Positions 33,457 through 48,295 are shown, numbered from the stretch's first letter. The stretch is 64,000 bases of DNA from Streptomyces sp. BK239 (GCF_004217285.1 NZ_SHKS01000003.1:469169-533168); one strand, 5' to 3'. Program-made: numbers and translations. Notes: a model not told the origin generated them from the letters alone.

Positions 33457-35046
33457 ATGGGTGAGGTCTTCGCCGGACGGTACGAACTCGCGGATCCGAT
33501 CGGCCGCGGAGGTGTCGGCGCGGTCTGGCGCGCCTGGGACCACCGCCGCCGCCGTTACGTGGCCGCCAAGGTCCTCCAGCAGCGCGACGCCCACGCGCTG
33601 CTGCGTTTCGTCCGCGAGCAGGCCCTGCGCATCGATCACCCGCATGTCCTCGCGCCGGCCAGCTGGGCCGCCGACGACGACAAGGTCCTGTTCACGATGG
33701 ACCTGGTCGCCGGCGGTTCGCTGGTCCACCTCATCGGCGACTACGGCCCGCTGCCGCCCGCGTTCGTGTGCACCCTTCTCGACCAGCTTCTGTCCGGGCT
33801 CTCCGCCGTCCACGCCGAGGGCGTCGTCCATCGTGACATCAAGCCCGCCAACGTGCTGCTGGAAGCCACCGGCACCGCTCGCCCGCGGCTGCGGCTGTCC
33901 GACTTCGGCATCGCGATGCGGCTCGGCGAACCGCGTCTGACCGAGACCAACCTCGTGGTGGGAACGCCCGGTTACCTCGCGCCGGAACAGATGCTCGGCT
34001 CCGAACCCGACTTCCCGGCCGACCTGTTCGCCGTGGGCCTGGTCGCGCTGTATCTCCTCCAGGGCGCCAAGCCTGACGCGAAGGCCCTCGTCCAGTACTT
34101 CGCGGAGCACGGAACTCCCGCCGCTCCCAAGGGGGTTCCCGAGCCGCTGTGGCAGGTGGTGGCCATGCTGCTGCAGCCCGACCCCCGGGCTCGCTTCCGC
34201 ACGGCCACGGGAGCGCGCAAGGCCCTGGCCGAGGCCGTCGAGCTGCTGCCCGAACCCGGACCGGACGACGAGCAGATCGAGATATTCGACCAACTCGGGC
34301 CGCTGCCGGACGCGTTCGGCCCTGAGGGGCCTCTGAAGCCGGCCTCGGGCATCACGGTGACACCGCGGGCGTTCGAGCGCACACCCTCCTGGCAGGACAC
34401 AGGAGGGCGCAGCGACGGCACCTCGGCCAACGGCGTGGAACCAGCGCCGCAGACTCCGCAACGCGACCCCGACGCCACACCGGACGACCCACGCGGACCC
34501 GCCGGAGCGACGCCCCCGCCCACCGCGCCGGACGACGTCTCCCCCGGCGCGACTTCCGCCTCGTCGACGCCTTCTGTCCCGCCAGTTCCACCGGTTCGGT
34601 CCGCTCCGTCCGTTTCGGACGGTTCTTCCATGTCGGACACCGGCAGCTTCCACCTGCCGCCGCCGCAGCCCACGGCTGGCCCTTCCTCGACACCGTCGGC
34701 GCCACCGGCCACGGCTGCCGCTCCGGTGTCCCCGTACGACCCCACGTTCGCGCTGTCCGCTCGTACGCCCAGCCCGTCCGGCCACCACCAGCACTCCGAC
34801 ACCTCCACCGCCTCCTACACCACCCAGGACGCACAGGCACAGCGCGGCCCCCTGCCCACGGGCCACGCGGCCCCCGTGCCCCTGATGCCCGCAACGCCCA
34901 CGCGGCCTGCCGACCGGGGCCACCGCGCTCACCGCCGAGCCCGTGCCGCGCGCCGTGCCGGACCGCCCCTCAAGGTCGCCGTCCCCGTCCTGCTGCTGGC
35001 TCTGGCCTGCTACGCCGTGGGGTTCTGGGCGCTCGCGCGGATCTGA
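33457..35046 (+). CDS. Ser/Thr protein kinase with C-terminal membrane anchor
   Basis: 529 residues. The N-terminal kinase domain (about 1-270) has IGRGGVGAVWRAWD, VAAKVLQQ (catalytic Lys), HRDIKPANVL, SDFGIAMRL and YLAPEQMLG, so it should be active. A ~200-residue Pro/Ser/Thr-rich region then leads to one C-terminal membrane helix (LKVAVPVLLLALACYAVGFW) with almost no exported part. Unlike PknB it lacks PASTA repeats, so it does not appear to be a cell-wall sensor. It starts after GAGGAGCGACG. Its last 37 bases overlap the convergent gene at 35010. Confidence 0.9.
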   Translation: MGEVFAGRYELADPIGRGGVGAVWRAWDHRRRRYVAAKVLQQRDAHALLRFVREQALRIDHPHVLAPASWAADDDKVLFTMDLVAGGSLVHLIGDYGPLPPAFVCTLLDQLLSGLSAVHAEGVVHRDIKPANVLLEATGTARPRLRLSDFGIAMRLGEPRLTETNLVVGTPGYLAPEQMLGSEPDFPADLFAVGLVALYLLQGAKPDAKALVQYFAEHGTPAAPKGVPEPLWQVVAMLLQPDPRARFRTATGARKALAEAVELLPEPGPDDEQIEIFDQLGPLPDAFGPEGPLKPASGITVTPRAFERTPSWQDTGGRSDGTSANGVEPAPQTPQRDPDATPDDPRGPAGATPPPTAPDDVSPGATSASSTPSVPPVPPVRSAPSVSDGSSMSDTGSFHLPPPQPTAGPSSTPSAPPATAAAPVSPYDPTFALSARTPSPSGHHQHSDTSTASYTTQDAQAQRGPLPTGHAAPVPLMPATPTRPADRGHRAHRRARAARRAGPPLKVAVPVLLLALACYAVGFWALARI

Positions 35047-36332
35047 GCGGAGGCACGGCGCCGGGCCGTGACCGTCCACACGCCGAGCCCGACCAGCAGC
35101 GCGCTGCCCGTGCCGATGCCGCCGAAGGCAACCGCCCTCATCGCGGCGCCGCCGCTCCCGTCATCCGTGACGCCTCCCGGCCCTGCGGCCTCGTCCCCCG
35201 AGCCGACGTCGAAGAAGCCGCGCGGCACGGACTGCCCCGCGTAGCCGGGCGCGGGCTGCGCTGTACCGCCCACCCGCACCCGCAGCAGCAGCCCGTAGGG
35301 GCCGTCGCCGAAGCGTTCCCCGACCGCCGCGGCCAGGTGCACCTCCAGGTAGTAGAAGCCGGCGAAGCGCAGACTCTTCTCCGGAGCGGCGGGGGCGTAC
35401 CGGTTGACGTACCTGACCGGTGGGAGGGGGCTCAGGGAGGTCGACTTCTGAGTGCCGCCGTATCCGACACCGGTCTCGGCGACCTTGGAGCGCACCGGGT
35501 TGTAGAGGGTCATCTCCAGGGCGGGCGCCACGAAGCCGGTGTCCTTCTCGGCGTTGCCCAGCTCCGCCTCGGCGTACAACTGCTGCCCCCAGTCGAGGGG
35601 CACCTTGTAGTAGAGGGTCTCGCCGGGCGTGATGTCGTCCCGCCACACCCCCTGTTCCACGGCCGTCGCCCGGGTGAAGCCGGCGCCCCCGGCACGGCGG
35701 GCCGCCTCGCCGGTGACGGGTGCGGGGGTGGCGGAGTTCCAGACTTCGGGGACCGTGGTGGGGGCGGGCCTCCCCAGGGACGGTTCGGAGACGGGGGCGA
35801 GTTCCAGTTCCCAGGGCAGGTCGGACGTTCCCCGCCCGTCGGTGCGCTCGACGACCACGTAGTACGTCCCGGCGTCTTGGCACAGCCCCTTGCCGACGAG
35901 GATCTCGCGGGCGCCCCAGGCCGTGATCGGCCGGGCACTCCTGGCCGCACCGATGGTCACGGACTCCGAGGAACAGTTGACGCCGTCCGCGTCCTGGACC
36001 GCGACCCTGATCCCGTCACCGATGGCGAGCACGGCGCCGGGGCGGGGGACGGCGGTGACGGGGACGTACGCGTTCGATGCGCCGTCGAGTTCGAGGCGGT
36101 AGAAGGCCTTGCCCGGTCCCGTGTAGGAGCTCCGGTACGTCGTGCCGGGCCTCAGCGGTACGGCGTCGGCGGTGCCGGTCGCGGCGGGGACCTCACGGGC
36201 GTCGGCGCCGAAGGCGTAGGAAGAGGTGTCCGCCACGGCGACCGCCCCCGGAAGCCCGAGCGAGGACACGCCCGCCGTCACCGTGAGGGCGAGGCCCCGC
36301 AGCCAGGCACGCCGTGCCCCGAGCCGCCGCAT
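35010..36332 (-). CDS. Secreted membrane-anchored protein of unknown function
   Basis: 440 residues with a signal peptide (MRRLGARRAWLRG basic part, ALTVTAGVSSLGLPGAV core). The large exported region contains many Tyr-Tyr/Phe-Tyr pairs (KAFYRLELDG, TYYVVVERTDG, LYYKVPLDW, FYYLEVHL), suggesting beta-rich repeats. A C-terminal membrane helix (FGGIGTGSALLVGLGVWTV) and an Arg/Ala tail anchor it. It could be a surface protein, but no sorting signal or family is visible. The chosen ATG has AGGGGGAC upstream; several earlier ATG codons are open. Its 3' end overlaps the kinase gene on the other strand by 37 bases. Confidence 0.78.
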   Translation of the reverse strand: MRRLGARRAWLRGLALTVTAGVSSLGLPGAVAVADTSSYAFGADAREVPAATGTADAVPLRPGTTYRSSYTGPGKAFYRLELDGASNAYVPVTAVPRPGAVLAIGDGIRVAVQDADGVNCSSESVTIGAARSARPITAWGAREILVGKGLCQDAGTYYVVVERTDGRGTSDLPWELELAPVSEPSLGRPAPTTVPEVWNSATPAPVTGEAARRAGGAGFTRATAVEQGVWRDDITPGETLYYKVPLDWGQQLYAEAELGNAEKDTGFVAPALEMTLYNPVRSKVAETGVGYGGTQKSTSLSPLPPVRYVNRYAPAAPEKSLRFAGFYYLEVHLAAAVGERFGDGPYGLLLRVRVGGTAQPAPGYAGQSVPRGFFDVGSGDEAAGPGGVTDDGSGGAAMRAVAFGGIGTGSALLVGLGVWTVTARRRASAQIRASAQNPTA

Positions 36333-36483
36333 CCCGGAAGTCCCCCTGGTCCCCCTCGATTCCGTCCGCCGCATCCCACCCCGGCCCATCGCACGCCCCC
36401 TAGCCCCGCCGACATCCGCCCTGCCCCAGGCTTCTGGCCCTTTTAACCCCTCACGGCGTCCTCCGCAACACGGGAACACAAAA

Positions 36484-36510
36484 ACCCCGACCGCGAGACG
36501 CGGCCGGGGT
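36484..36510 (-). terminator. Terminator of the DLW-39 gene
   Basis: Stem ACCCCG(A)CCGCG / CGCGGCCGGGGT with one bulge and a 3-base loop, 24 bases past the DLW-39 stop codon on the minus strand. A short U-run (AAAA on the plus strand) follows the stem. Confidence 0.75.
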
Positions 36511-36534
36511 CTGCTCGGTTTCCGGTGTCGGAAC

Positions 36535-36663
36535 TCACGAACCCGTGGGCACGGAGTCAGTCGCCTCCGTCCACAGATCCTGCTCGGCGCGATCCGCCTG
36601 GATCTGGCGGTACACGAGGAGCCCGCCGATGGCGGCCAGTGCGACCAGGAGAAGCTTCTTCAC
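36535..36663 (-). CDS. DLW-39 family small membrane protein
   Basis: 42-residue protein: a basic start, a membrane helix (LLLVALAAIGGLLVYRQI) and the invariant end segment EQDLWTEATD that names the DLW-39 family. The family is found in actinobacteria near the gyrase and tRNA-Ile/Ala genes, as here; its function is unknown. GTG start with GAGG eight bases upstream. A terminator follows. Confidence 0.82.
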   Translation of the reverse strand: MKKLLLVALAAIGGLLVYRQIQADRAEQDLWTEATDSVPTGS

Positions 36664-37012
36664 CGCGCTACCTCGTCTTTCCTTGACGTTGGGGACCTCT
36701 GGCGCCCGACTATACACACCGACCGATACCGATCGGTGACCTACGTCGGCTCCTCAACTCCCGCCCTCGACAGCGCAGTAGCGAGCGCGGAGGGAAGCGG
36801 ATCACACCCTCGGATCGGAGGGTGATCAGATCTCCACAGACGGTGATTCCACCGTCTTTCTTGTCTTTTCAGCTCTTTTCTCACGTCTTGCGCCCATACG
36901 AGTGGTGTTCATCGGAACATCGCCTCGTCGCGAGCGTCGGTCCACCACTTCGATCCCCCCATACACATGATGAGCAATGTACGCAAATCGCCCAACCCGA
37001 AAGTGAGGGGAC
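36664..37012. other. Intergenic region between DLW-39 and a small secreted-protein gene
   Basis: 349 bases. It contains the DLW-39 promoter elements described separately (36709-36738), followed toward 37012 by a relatively A/T-rich stretch from about 36830 to 36990 with no gene. No ORF with family support was seen. Confidence 0.4.
36709..36738 (-). promoter_or_regulatory. Possible DLW-39 promoter -10 with an adjacent inverted repeat
   Basis: On the minus strand TATAGT (36714-36709) resembles a -10 box about 46 bases before the DLW-39 start. The region just upstream contains the inverted repeat CACCGA...TCGGTG (36717-36722 and 36733-36738), which would overlap the -35 zone. Tentative. Confidence 0.4.
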
Positions 37013-37393
37013 ATGCGCGAGAACCGAGTCATGAAGCTGTGGGCCGCCGTCGTCAGCGCCTTCCTCGCGCTGTGCACGGCGCTCGGCTTCGCCACGACGA
37101 CCGCCACGCCGGCAGTAGCGCAGACCGAGCCGACCCGCAACAGCGACGAGACCGAGGGCGCCGTACGCGCGAACGTGAGCGTGCCGCAGGTGACTCCACG
37201 GCCCTGGCTCCCCGCGATGTCCCTACCGCCCACGATGAAGCAACGCATCCGGGCGGAGGCGCACGGCAAGTCCCCCAACTGCCGCCACATCCCCCTCCCC
37301 GAGGACGAGCAGCCCGCCGAGCACACCGAGGCCGCCTGCGACCCCGAGGAGCCCCCGCCGTCCCTCAGCAAACTGGTCCCGCTGCAGCGCTGA
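37013..37393 (+). CDS. Small secreted protein
   Basis: 126 residues with a signal peptide (MRENRVMKLWAA start, VVSAFLALCTALGFATTT core, likely cleavage after TPAVAQT). The mature ~85 residues are Pro/Glu-rich and include a pair of cysteines in KSPNCRHIPLP and TEAACDPEEP. No family identified. It starts after GTGAGGGGAC. Possibly a secreted peptide of unknown role. Confidence 0.72.
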   Translation: MRENRVMKLWAAVVSAFLALCTALGFATTTATPAVAQTEPTRNSDETEGAVRANVSVPQVTPRPWLPAMSLPPTMKQRIRAEAHGKSPNCRHIPLPEDEQPAEHTEAACDPEEPPPSLSKLVPLQR

Positions 37394-37436
37394 TCCTCCT
37401 GCTCCACCCCCTGATCCTCCTGCTCCACCCTGATCC
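37390..37436 (+). repeat. Tandem direct repeat CTGATCCTCCTGCTCCACCC
   Basis: Two copies of a 20-base unit (the first with one extra C) plus the start of a third copy, directly after the stop codon of the small secreted-protein gene. Confidence 0.65.
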
Positions 37437-37690
37437 TTCTCTCTGCTCCGTCCCCTCACGACCGACCACCCCCTGACGGCGAACGCGCGTACACCGCAGA
37501 CACCGGGCCCGGCAGCTCCCCAGGAGCCACCGGGCCGCCGTCACGCCCACAGCCGGGTACACCGGAAGCAGGTCCCTCACTCGCGGTGAAATGACGTCGG
37601 CCGGGAACCATCCCAGCCGTATTGACGTGCAGGTATGGGGAGTTGCCGGGGCACATCCCCGCACCCGGACCCGACCGCACAGGCCGACGG

Positions 37691-39160
37691 ATGAAGACGA
37701 GTACGGATCACATGGACGCGATCCACGATGACGTGGCGGAGTTCACGCTGCTGCTGACGCGGCTCAAGGAGCGCACAGACCGCAGCTACGCGGCGCTGGC
37801 CCGCCGGCTGGACATGAACGCCTCCACGCTGCACCGCTACTGCTCCGGCGAGGCGGTCCCCCTGGACTTCACCGGGATCGAGCGGTTCGCAGCACTCTGC
37901 GGGGCCTCAGCCCGGGAACGCGTGGAGTTGCACCGCCGTTGGATCCTGGCGGTCGCGGCACGGCAACGGTCCCGCCCCTCCACCGCTCGACCGGCGCCGA
38001 AGCCCCACGACACGGCTCCGCCCTCCTCCGAGGACAGCGACAGCACAGCGGACGAGGCGCCGGCAGACCCGATTCCGGAGCCTGCGCCGGCCCCACCGGC
38101 CATCTCCGGGCCGGATCCGGCCTCACCGACCCCGCCGCTCACGCCACCGACGTCATCGGCCGCCAGGTGGCCCCCCGCCCGGCGCGAGCGACGACGTTCC
38201 GTGCGATCGACGGCCCTGACGGCCGTACTCGCCGTCGCGCTCGCCGGCCTCACCGCATCCGCTGCCGAACGCCCTGCCGGCCACGGCAGACCGTCCGCGT
38301 CCGCCTCCATCACGCCCGCAACCCCAGCACCGGCCGGAGCGGGCGGCGGCCCGCGATCCGCCGCCGCCGGACCCGCTTCCGCCACGGGCGCGCCGTCGCC
38401 GCCCGCCCCCACCACATCGGCACCCGCCACCCCCGCCCCGTCGACACCGGCCACCACCGGCCGGATCAGCCCGCGTGAGACCCGGCCGGGCGCCGACGAG
38501 GCCCCTCCTCAGGTCCCGCTCACCTGGACGGCAGACGCCCAGCTCTGGCAGAGCGAATGCGACCACCAATACGTCATCGCCAAGCCCCCGCGGCAGGTCC
38601 CGCCGCCGCCGGCTCCGACGGACGCCGCGGTGTGGGCCGCGTCCCAGGAAGCGGTGCACGGACGCACCACCGATCTGCGGATCTCGGTGCAGGGACGCGG
38701 GTCCGCCGCCGTCGTTCTGGAGGCACTGCGTGTGCGCATGGCCCACCGCACCACCCCCGCGGACCGCCGGGGCATCGCCTACTCCACGTACGAGGGCTGC
38801 GGCGCCATCCTCACCCCCCGCTACTTCCACGTCGACCTCGACGCGCAACGCCCCCTGGCCCGTCCGATGCCCGGCAACGATCCGGACAGGCCCTCCCCCG
38901 CGATCGACTTCCCCTACCGGGTGTCCCTGAGGCAGCCGGAGGTCCTTCTGCTCTCCGCGGGCACCGTCTCCTGCACCTGCGACTGGTACCTCGAACTCGA
39001 CTGGTCCTCACAGGGCCGCACCGGCACGGTCCGCATCGACGACCACGGCCGCCCGTTCCGCACCACCAGCGTCGAGGGACTGCCCCTCTACTGGTACCGC
39101 AACCCCCACGGCTGGATCCCCATGACCACCACCGACGACAAGTCGGAAACGACAGACTGA
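37691..39160 (+). CDS. Helix-turn-helix membrane protein
   Basis: 489 residues. An XRE-like HTH is at about 30-60 (SYAALARRLDMNASTLHRY). A Pro/Ala/Thr-rich linker contains a basic stretch and one membrane helix (LTAVLAVALAGLTASAA, about 180). A second low-complexity region leads to an exported C-terminal domain with YFHVDLDAQRP and CTCDWYLELDWSS. The layout is cytosolic DNA-binding domain plus extracellular domain, so the protein could transmit an outside signal to DNA. ATG at 37691; no strong ribosome site. The family function is unknown. Confidence 0.8.
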   Translation: MKTSTDHMDAIHDDVAEFTLLLTRLKERTDRSYAALARRLDMNASTLHRYCSGEAVPLDFTGIERFAALCGASARERVELHRRWILAVAARQRSRPSTARPAPKPHDTAPPSSEDSDSTADEAPADPIPEPAPAPPAISGPDPASPTPPLTPPTSSAARWPPARRERRRSVRSTALTAVLAVALAGLTASAAERPAGHGRPSASASITPATPAPAGAGGGPRSAAAGPASATGAPSPPAPTTSAPATPAPSTPATTGRISPRETRPGADEAPPQVPLTWTADAQLWQSECDHQYVIAKPPRQVPPPPAPTDAAVWAASQEAVHGRTTDLRISVQGRGSAAVVLEALRVRMAHRTTPADRRGIAYSTYEGCGAILTPRYFHVDLDAQRPLARPMPGNDPDRPSPAIDFPYRVSLRQPEVLLLSAGTVSCTCDWYLELDWSSQGRTGTVRIDDHGRPFRTTSVEGLPLYWYRNPHGWIPMTTTDDKSETTD

Positions 39161-39169
39161 GGAACGCAG

Positions 39170-39198
39170 AGACCCCCGGACCGACGGTCCGGGGGTCT
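39170..39198. terminator. Bidirectional terminator between the HTH gene and tRNA-Ile
   Basis: Perfect 13-bp stem AGACCCCCGGACC / GGTCCGGGGGTCT with a 3-base loop between convergent transcripts. Confidence 0.85.
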
Positions 39199-39207
39199 TC
39201 TGGCTGG

Positions 39208-39281
39208 TGGGGCTAACAGGATTTGAACCTGTGGCCTCATCCTTATCAGGGATGCGCTCTAACCAACTGAGCTATAGCCCC
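39208..39281 (-). tRNA. tRNA-Ile (anticodon GAT)
   Basis: 74-base cloverleaf: acceptor GGGGCTA / TAGCCCC, D-arm GCTCAGTTGGTTAGAGC, anticodon loop CTGATAA (anticodon GAU), T-arm GGTTCAAATCC. Its place just downstream of gyrA and the DUF3566 gene is typical of actinobacteria. Confidence 0.95.
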
Positions 39282-39405
39282 GCCGCGCTCTGCGGGGTGT
39301 GTCCCGCGCGCTGACTCCTGAAGATTAGCGCACGACGTGGGCAGTCCCAAAATCGGTTCCCGTGGGACCGTGCGCGGAGGTTTGGAGCGGCCTCCGCGCG
39401 TGTCG

Positions 39406-40326
39406 TCACTCGTCCTCGGCCAGCGTCAGCTCGATGCCGCCGACGAAGCCGGCGGAGATGTTGTAGATGAAGGCGCCGAGCGTCGCGAGGGCCGTCGCGA
39501 GGACGACGTCGATGACCGCGATGATCGACGTGAACATCAGGACGTGGGGGAGGGACAGGAACGACTGGAGGTCGAAGCCGTTCGACTCGGTCGACCCGGT
39601 GGCCTCGGAGATGGTGCCGCCGACCGTCGAGAAGACGCCCATCGCGTCCATGACCATCCACAGGACGGCGGCCGCGACGATCGTGCAGATGCCCAGCGCG
39701 ATGGAGAGCAGGAAGCTGACCTTCATCACCGACCACGGGTCGGCCTTCGAGACCCGCAGACGCGCCTTGCGCACACGGGGCATGGTGCGGGCGCCCGTCC
39801 TCGGGCGGCGCGCCGCGTCGGCCTGGCTCTGCGAGGCGTAGGCCTGCGGCGGGTGGTAGGGCGCGGCGGCCTGCTGGGACTGCCGCTCGCCGGGCAGCGG
39901 GGAGGCCGTCTGACGGCTCTCCGCCCCGCCCTGCGGCCGCGCCTTGCCGCCCGGAGCGGACGGGCCCGCCCCAGCCGCGTGCTGCTGGGTCTGCGGGCCT
40001 CGGGTGTCCGTCACAGTTCCCCCCTGGGATCCATGCGTGTCAGGCGAGCGCGAGTCGTCCGTCGGCGGCTTGTCCGACGGCTTGATCGCCTTGAGGTTGG
40101 TCGTGTGCGGGTCGGTCACCCGCGCGTCGTTCGAGCGCGCACCGGCCGTACGGGCGTCGCCCGCACGGCCGTCGGTCCCCCGCGCGTCGGTCGAACGCGC
40201 GTCCTTCGCCCCCGCGGCGGAGCCACTGCCGCCGTCGTCCGAATCCTTGCCGGCGCCGCCGGTGGAAGGGCCGTCAGACGTACCGGCCGATGTACCGACC
40301 GAACCGGCGCCCGTGGCTCCGCTCAC
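39406..40326 (-). CDS. DUF3566 family membrane protein
   Basis: 306 residues. The first ~180 are a disordered Ala/Gly/Asp/Arg-rich cytosolic region. Two membrane helices follow (SFLLSIALGICTIVAAAVLW and a second in FTSIIAVIDVVLATALATLG). The DUF3566 signature lies around KADPWSVMKVSFLLS. The gene follows gyrA directly, a synteny conserved in actinobacteria, but no function is established; a role in linking DNA topology to the membrane is speculation. The start is the ATG at 40326. Confidence 0.88.
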   Translation of the reverse strand: MSGATGAGSVGTSAGTSDGPSTGGAGKDSDDGGSGSAAGAKDARSTDARGTDGRAGDARTAGARSNDARVTDPHTTNLKAIKPSDKPPTDDSRSPDTHGSQGGTVTDTRGPQTQQHAAGAGPSAPGGKARPQGGAESRQTASPLPGERQSQQAAAPYHPPQAYASQSQADAARRPRTGARTMPRVRKARLRVSKADPWSVMKVSFLLSIALGICTIVAAAVLWMVMDAMGVFSTVGGTISEATGSTESNGFDLQSFLSLPHVLMFTSIIAVIDVVLATALATLGAFIYNISAGFVGGIELTLAEDE

Positions 40327-40344
40327 GATGACTCACTCCTCGTG

Positions 40345-42939
<2,595 letters not shown>

Positions 42940-42981
42940 TGCTGGTGAAGATCCTTCCCTGTGCGGTCAGCTGAGACCGAC

Positions 42982-45524
<2,543 letters not shown>

Positions 45525-46061
45525 TCACCCGTAGGTGTCGCCCGGACCCGTGCTGCCCGGGGCCCGCAGCGGGCCGTAACGGCGTGCCGGACCGCCGGGC
45601 CCCTGCACCTTGATCAGCTTGACCCTGCCGTGCCCCAGGTCCTCGTTGAGACGGGCCACCAGCGTCGGCGCGAGCAACCGCAGGTTGGTCGCCCAGGCCG
45701 TGGAGTCGCAGCGCACGAACAGCACGCGCTCGTCCTCGTCGTACCGCTCGGGCACACAGTGCTTGGCGACGTCCTCGCCGACGATCTGCGACCAGCGGCC
45801 CATCACCCCGCCCACCGCGGCCGGCGCCTCCCAGCCCCGCTCGGTGAGCAGCCGGTTGATCGCGGCGCCGAGCGCCATGGGATCCCGGCCGTCCGCACGC
45901 GCACCCGACCGCAGCCCGCCCCCGCGCCGGGCCTGCTTCTTCTGCTGCGCCACTTCCCCACGCGCGCGTGCCTGCTCCCGCGCCGCCCGCAACGCCACGC
46001 GCGCGAGGTCGACGCCGGACGGCTCGGCCGTCTTCTTCGTCGCGGGCTCGTCCGCGGTCAT
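45525..46061 (-). CDS. dciA: DciA family (DUF721) replication protein
   Basis: 178 residues. DciA proteins are the ancestral helicase loaders/operators in bacteria lacking DnaC/DnaI. The domain occupies about 60-150, with [28 protein letters not shown] and [12 protein letters not shown]. The N-terminal 60 residues are charged ([15 protein letters not shown]). Its ATG overlaps the recF stop (ATGA), so it is cotranscribed with recF and next to gyrB. It ends in a Gly/Pro tail. Confidence 0.9.
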   Translation of the reverse strand: MTADEPATKKTAEPSGVDLARVALRAAREQARARGEVAQQKKQARRGGGLRSGARADGRDPMALGAAINRLLTERGWEAPAAVGGVMGRWSQIVGEDVAKHCVPERYDEDERVLFVRCDSTAWATNLRLLAPTLVARLNEDLGHGRVKLIKVQGPGGPARRYGPLRAPGSTGPGDTYG

Positions 46062-47179
46062 ACGCGCTCCACCGTCCCCTCGGACACGGAGTACCGCGCT
46101 CCCGCGAGCACATGCGGCACGTCGTCGTCGACCGCGGCCGTCACCAGCACCTGCTCGCCCGGAGCGACCAGTTCCGCCAGCCGCTCCCGACGACGGGCGT
46201 CCAGCTCGGCGAAGACGTCGTCGAGGACCAGCACCGGCTCGTTGCCCTCGGCGCGCAGCAGATCGTAGGAGGCCAGGCGCAGGGCGAGCGCGTAGGACCA
46301 GGACTCGCCGTGGGAGGCGTACCCCTTGGCGGGCAGCTGACCGAGCTTGAGCACCAGGTCGTCCCGGTGGGGTCCCACCAGGGTGACGCCGCGCTCCACC
46401 TCCTGCTTGCGGGCGTCGGCGAGCGCGGCCATCAGCTGGTCGTAGAGGTGTTCGCGGGTGTGCGCCCCGCCGGGGGCCGACGGCTTGTACTCCAGGGCGA
46501 CCGGCCCGCCGCCGGGGGCCAGTTGTTCGTACGCCTTGTCGGCGAGCGGCTGGATCGCCGCGACCAGGTCGAGCCGCTGGGCGAGCAGTTCTGCGCCCAC
46601 GCGCGCGAGATGCTGGTCCCAGACGTCGAGCGTGGACAGATCCATCGAGCGCCCGCCGTGCCGACGGGCCAGCGCGGCCGACTTCAGCAGGGTGTTGCGC
46701 TGCTTGAGCACGCGTTCGTAGTCGGAACGCACGCCCGCCATGCGCGGGGAGCGGGCGGTGACCAGCTCGTCCAGGAACCGCCGCCGCTCCCCGGGGTCGC
46801 CCTTGACCAGGGCGAGGTCCTCCGGCGCGAACAGCACCGTCCGGACGATCCCCAGCACGTCTCGGGGCTTCACCTGCGAGGACCGGTTGATGCGGGCGCG
46901 GTTGGCCCTGCCCGGGTTCAGCTCCAGCTCGACCAGCTGCTGCCGCTCGCCCTGGCGGACCTGCGCCCGGATGACCGCGCGGTCGGCGCCCATGCGGACC
47001 AGGGGCGCGTCCGTGGAGACGCGGTGGCTGCCGAGGGTGGCGAGGTAGCCCACCGCCTCGACCAGGTTCGTCTTGCCCTGCCCGTTGGGGCCGACGAAGG
47101 CCGTGACCCCCGGGTCGAGCGGGACCTCGGCCCGGGGATAGGAGCGGAAGTCGGCCAGCGACAGGTGCGTGACGTGCAT
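46058..47179 (-). CDS. recF: DNA replication/repair protein RecF
   Basis: SMC-like ATPase that aids RecA loading at gaps. The 373 residues contain Walker [14 protein letters not shown], the LAPGGGP central segment, the signature [15 protein letters not shown] and Walker [13 protein letters not shown], with a D-loop. Starting at the ATG at 47179 gives the usual length; the open frame extends a few codons upstream without a ribosome site. Part of the conserved dnaN-gnd-recF-dciA-gyrB group. Confidence 0.95.
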   Translation of the reverse strand: MHVTHLSLADFRSYPRAEVPLDPGVTAFVGPNGQGKTNLVEAVGYLATLGSHRVSTDAPLVRMGADRAVIRAQVRQGERQQLVELELNPGRANRARINRSSQVKPRDVLGIVRTVLFAPEDLALVKGDPGERRRFLDELVTARSPRMAGVRSDYERVLKQRNTLLKSAALARRHGGRSMDLSTLDVWDQHLARVGAELLAQRLDLVAAIQPLADKAYEQLAPGGGPVALEYKPSAPGGAHTREHLYDQLMAALADARKQEVERGVTLVGPHRDDLVLKLGQLPAKGYASHGESWSYALALRLASYDLLRAEGNEPVLVLDDVFAELDARRRERLAELVAPGEQVLVTAAVDDDVPHVLAGARYSVSEGTVERV

Positions 47180-47273
47180 GTCGTTCGCCGACCTCCCGCG
47201 GCGTTGTGGACCGCTCACACGGCCCTGTGGAGCGTTCCGTCCGTCGTACTGCCCGGGCTCCCGCGGCCCGGGG

Positions 47274-48155
47274 CTACTTCTTCGCCGACTCCACGGCGTG
47301 GCCGCCGAACTGGTTGCGCAGCGCGGCGATCATCTTCATCTGCGGGGAGTCGTCCTGGCGGGAGGCGAACCGCGCGAACAGGGACGCGGTGATGGCCGGG
47401 AGCGGCACCGCGTTGTCGATGGCGGCCTCCACGGTCCAGCGGCCCTCGCCGGAGTCCTGCGCGTAACCGCGCAGCTTGTCCAGGTGCTCGTCCTCGTCGA
47501 GGGCGTTGACCGCCAGGTCCAGCAGCCAGGAACGGATGACCGTGCCCTCCTGCCAGGAACGGAAGACCTCGCGCACGTCGGTGACCGAGTCGACCTTCTC
47601 CAGCAGCTCCCAGCCCTCGGCGTAGGCCTGCATCATCGCGTACTCGATGCCGTTGTGGACCATCTTGGCGAAGTGGCCGGCGCCGACCTTGCCGGCGTGC
47701 ACCGAGCCGAAGTCGCCCTCCGGCTTCAGGGCGTCGAAGACCGGCTGCACCTTGGCGACGTTCTCCGCGTCGCCGCCGTACATCAGGGCGTAGCCGTTCT
47801 CCAGGCCCCAGACGCCGCCGGAGACGCCGCAGTCGACGAAGCCGATGCCCTTGGCGGCCAGCTCCTCGGCGTGCTTCTCGTCGTCCGTCCAGCGGGAGTT
47901 GCCGCCGTCCACGACGACGTCGCCCGGCTCCAGCAGCTCGGCGAGTTCGTCGATCGTCGACTGGGTGGCGGCGCCGGCCGGGACCATCACCCACACGACG
48001 CGCGGGCCCTCGAGCTTGCCCACGAGTTCTTCGAGGCTGTGGACGTCGGCGAGGTCCGGGTTCCGGTCGTATCCGATGACGGTGTGGCCGGCGCGGCGTA
48101 TCCGCTCGCGCATGTTGCCGCCCATCTTGCCGAGGCCGACGAGACCGAGCTCCAT
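47274..48155 (-). CDS. gnd: 6-phosphogluconate dehydrogenase (short NAD-type, decarboxylating)
   Basis: Oxidative decarboxylation of 6-phosphogluconate to ribulose 5-phosphate in the pentose phosphate pathway. The 293 residues match the short (GntZ/YqeC-type) form, not the ~470-residue form. It has the Rossmann loop [28 protein letters not shown], the [16 protein letters not shown] segment and [14 protein letters not shown]. The Lys in the last motif is the catalytic residue. The ATG at 48155 has AAGGAAC upstream. Its place between dnaN and recF is common in Streptomyces. Confidence 0.94.
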   Translation of the reverse strand: MELGLVGLGKMGGNMRERIRRAGHTVIGYDRNPDLADVHSLEELVGKLEGPRVVWVMVPAGAATQSTIDELAELLEPGDVVVDGGNSRWTDDEKHAEELAAKGIGFVDCGVSGGVWGLENGYALMYGGDAENVAKVQPVFDALKPEGDFGSVHAGKVGAGHFAKMVHNGIEYAMMQAYAEGWELLEKVDSVTDVREVFRSWQEGTVIRSWLLDLAVNALDEDEHLDKLRGYAQDSGEGRWTVEAAIDNAVPLPAITASLFARFASRQDDSPQMKMIAALRNQFGGHAVESAKK

Positions 48156-48295
48156 CAGTTGTTCCTTAGGTCGCTGTGTGGCGTGTGGGGCACCTTCGTA
48201 CCCGTGTCCGAGCCTAAACCCGGACGGTCGTGCACAGCTGTGGGCATACGCGCTCAGACGAACGCCCCCACCTGCGACTTCTCCCCACAGGCCCA

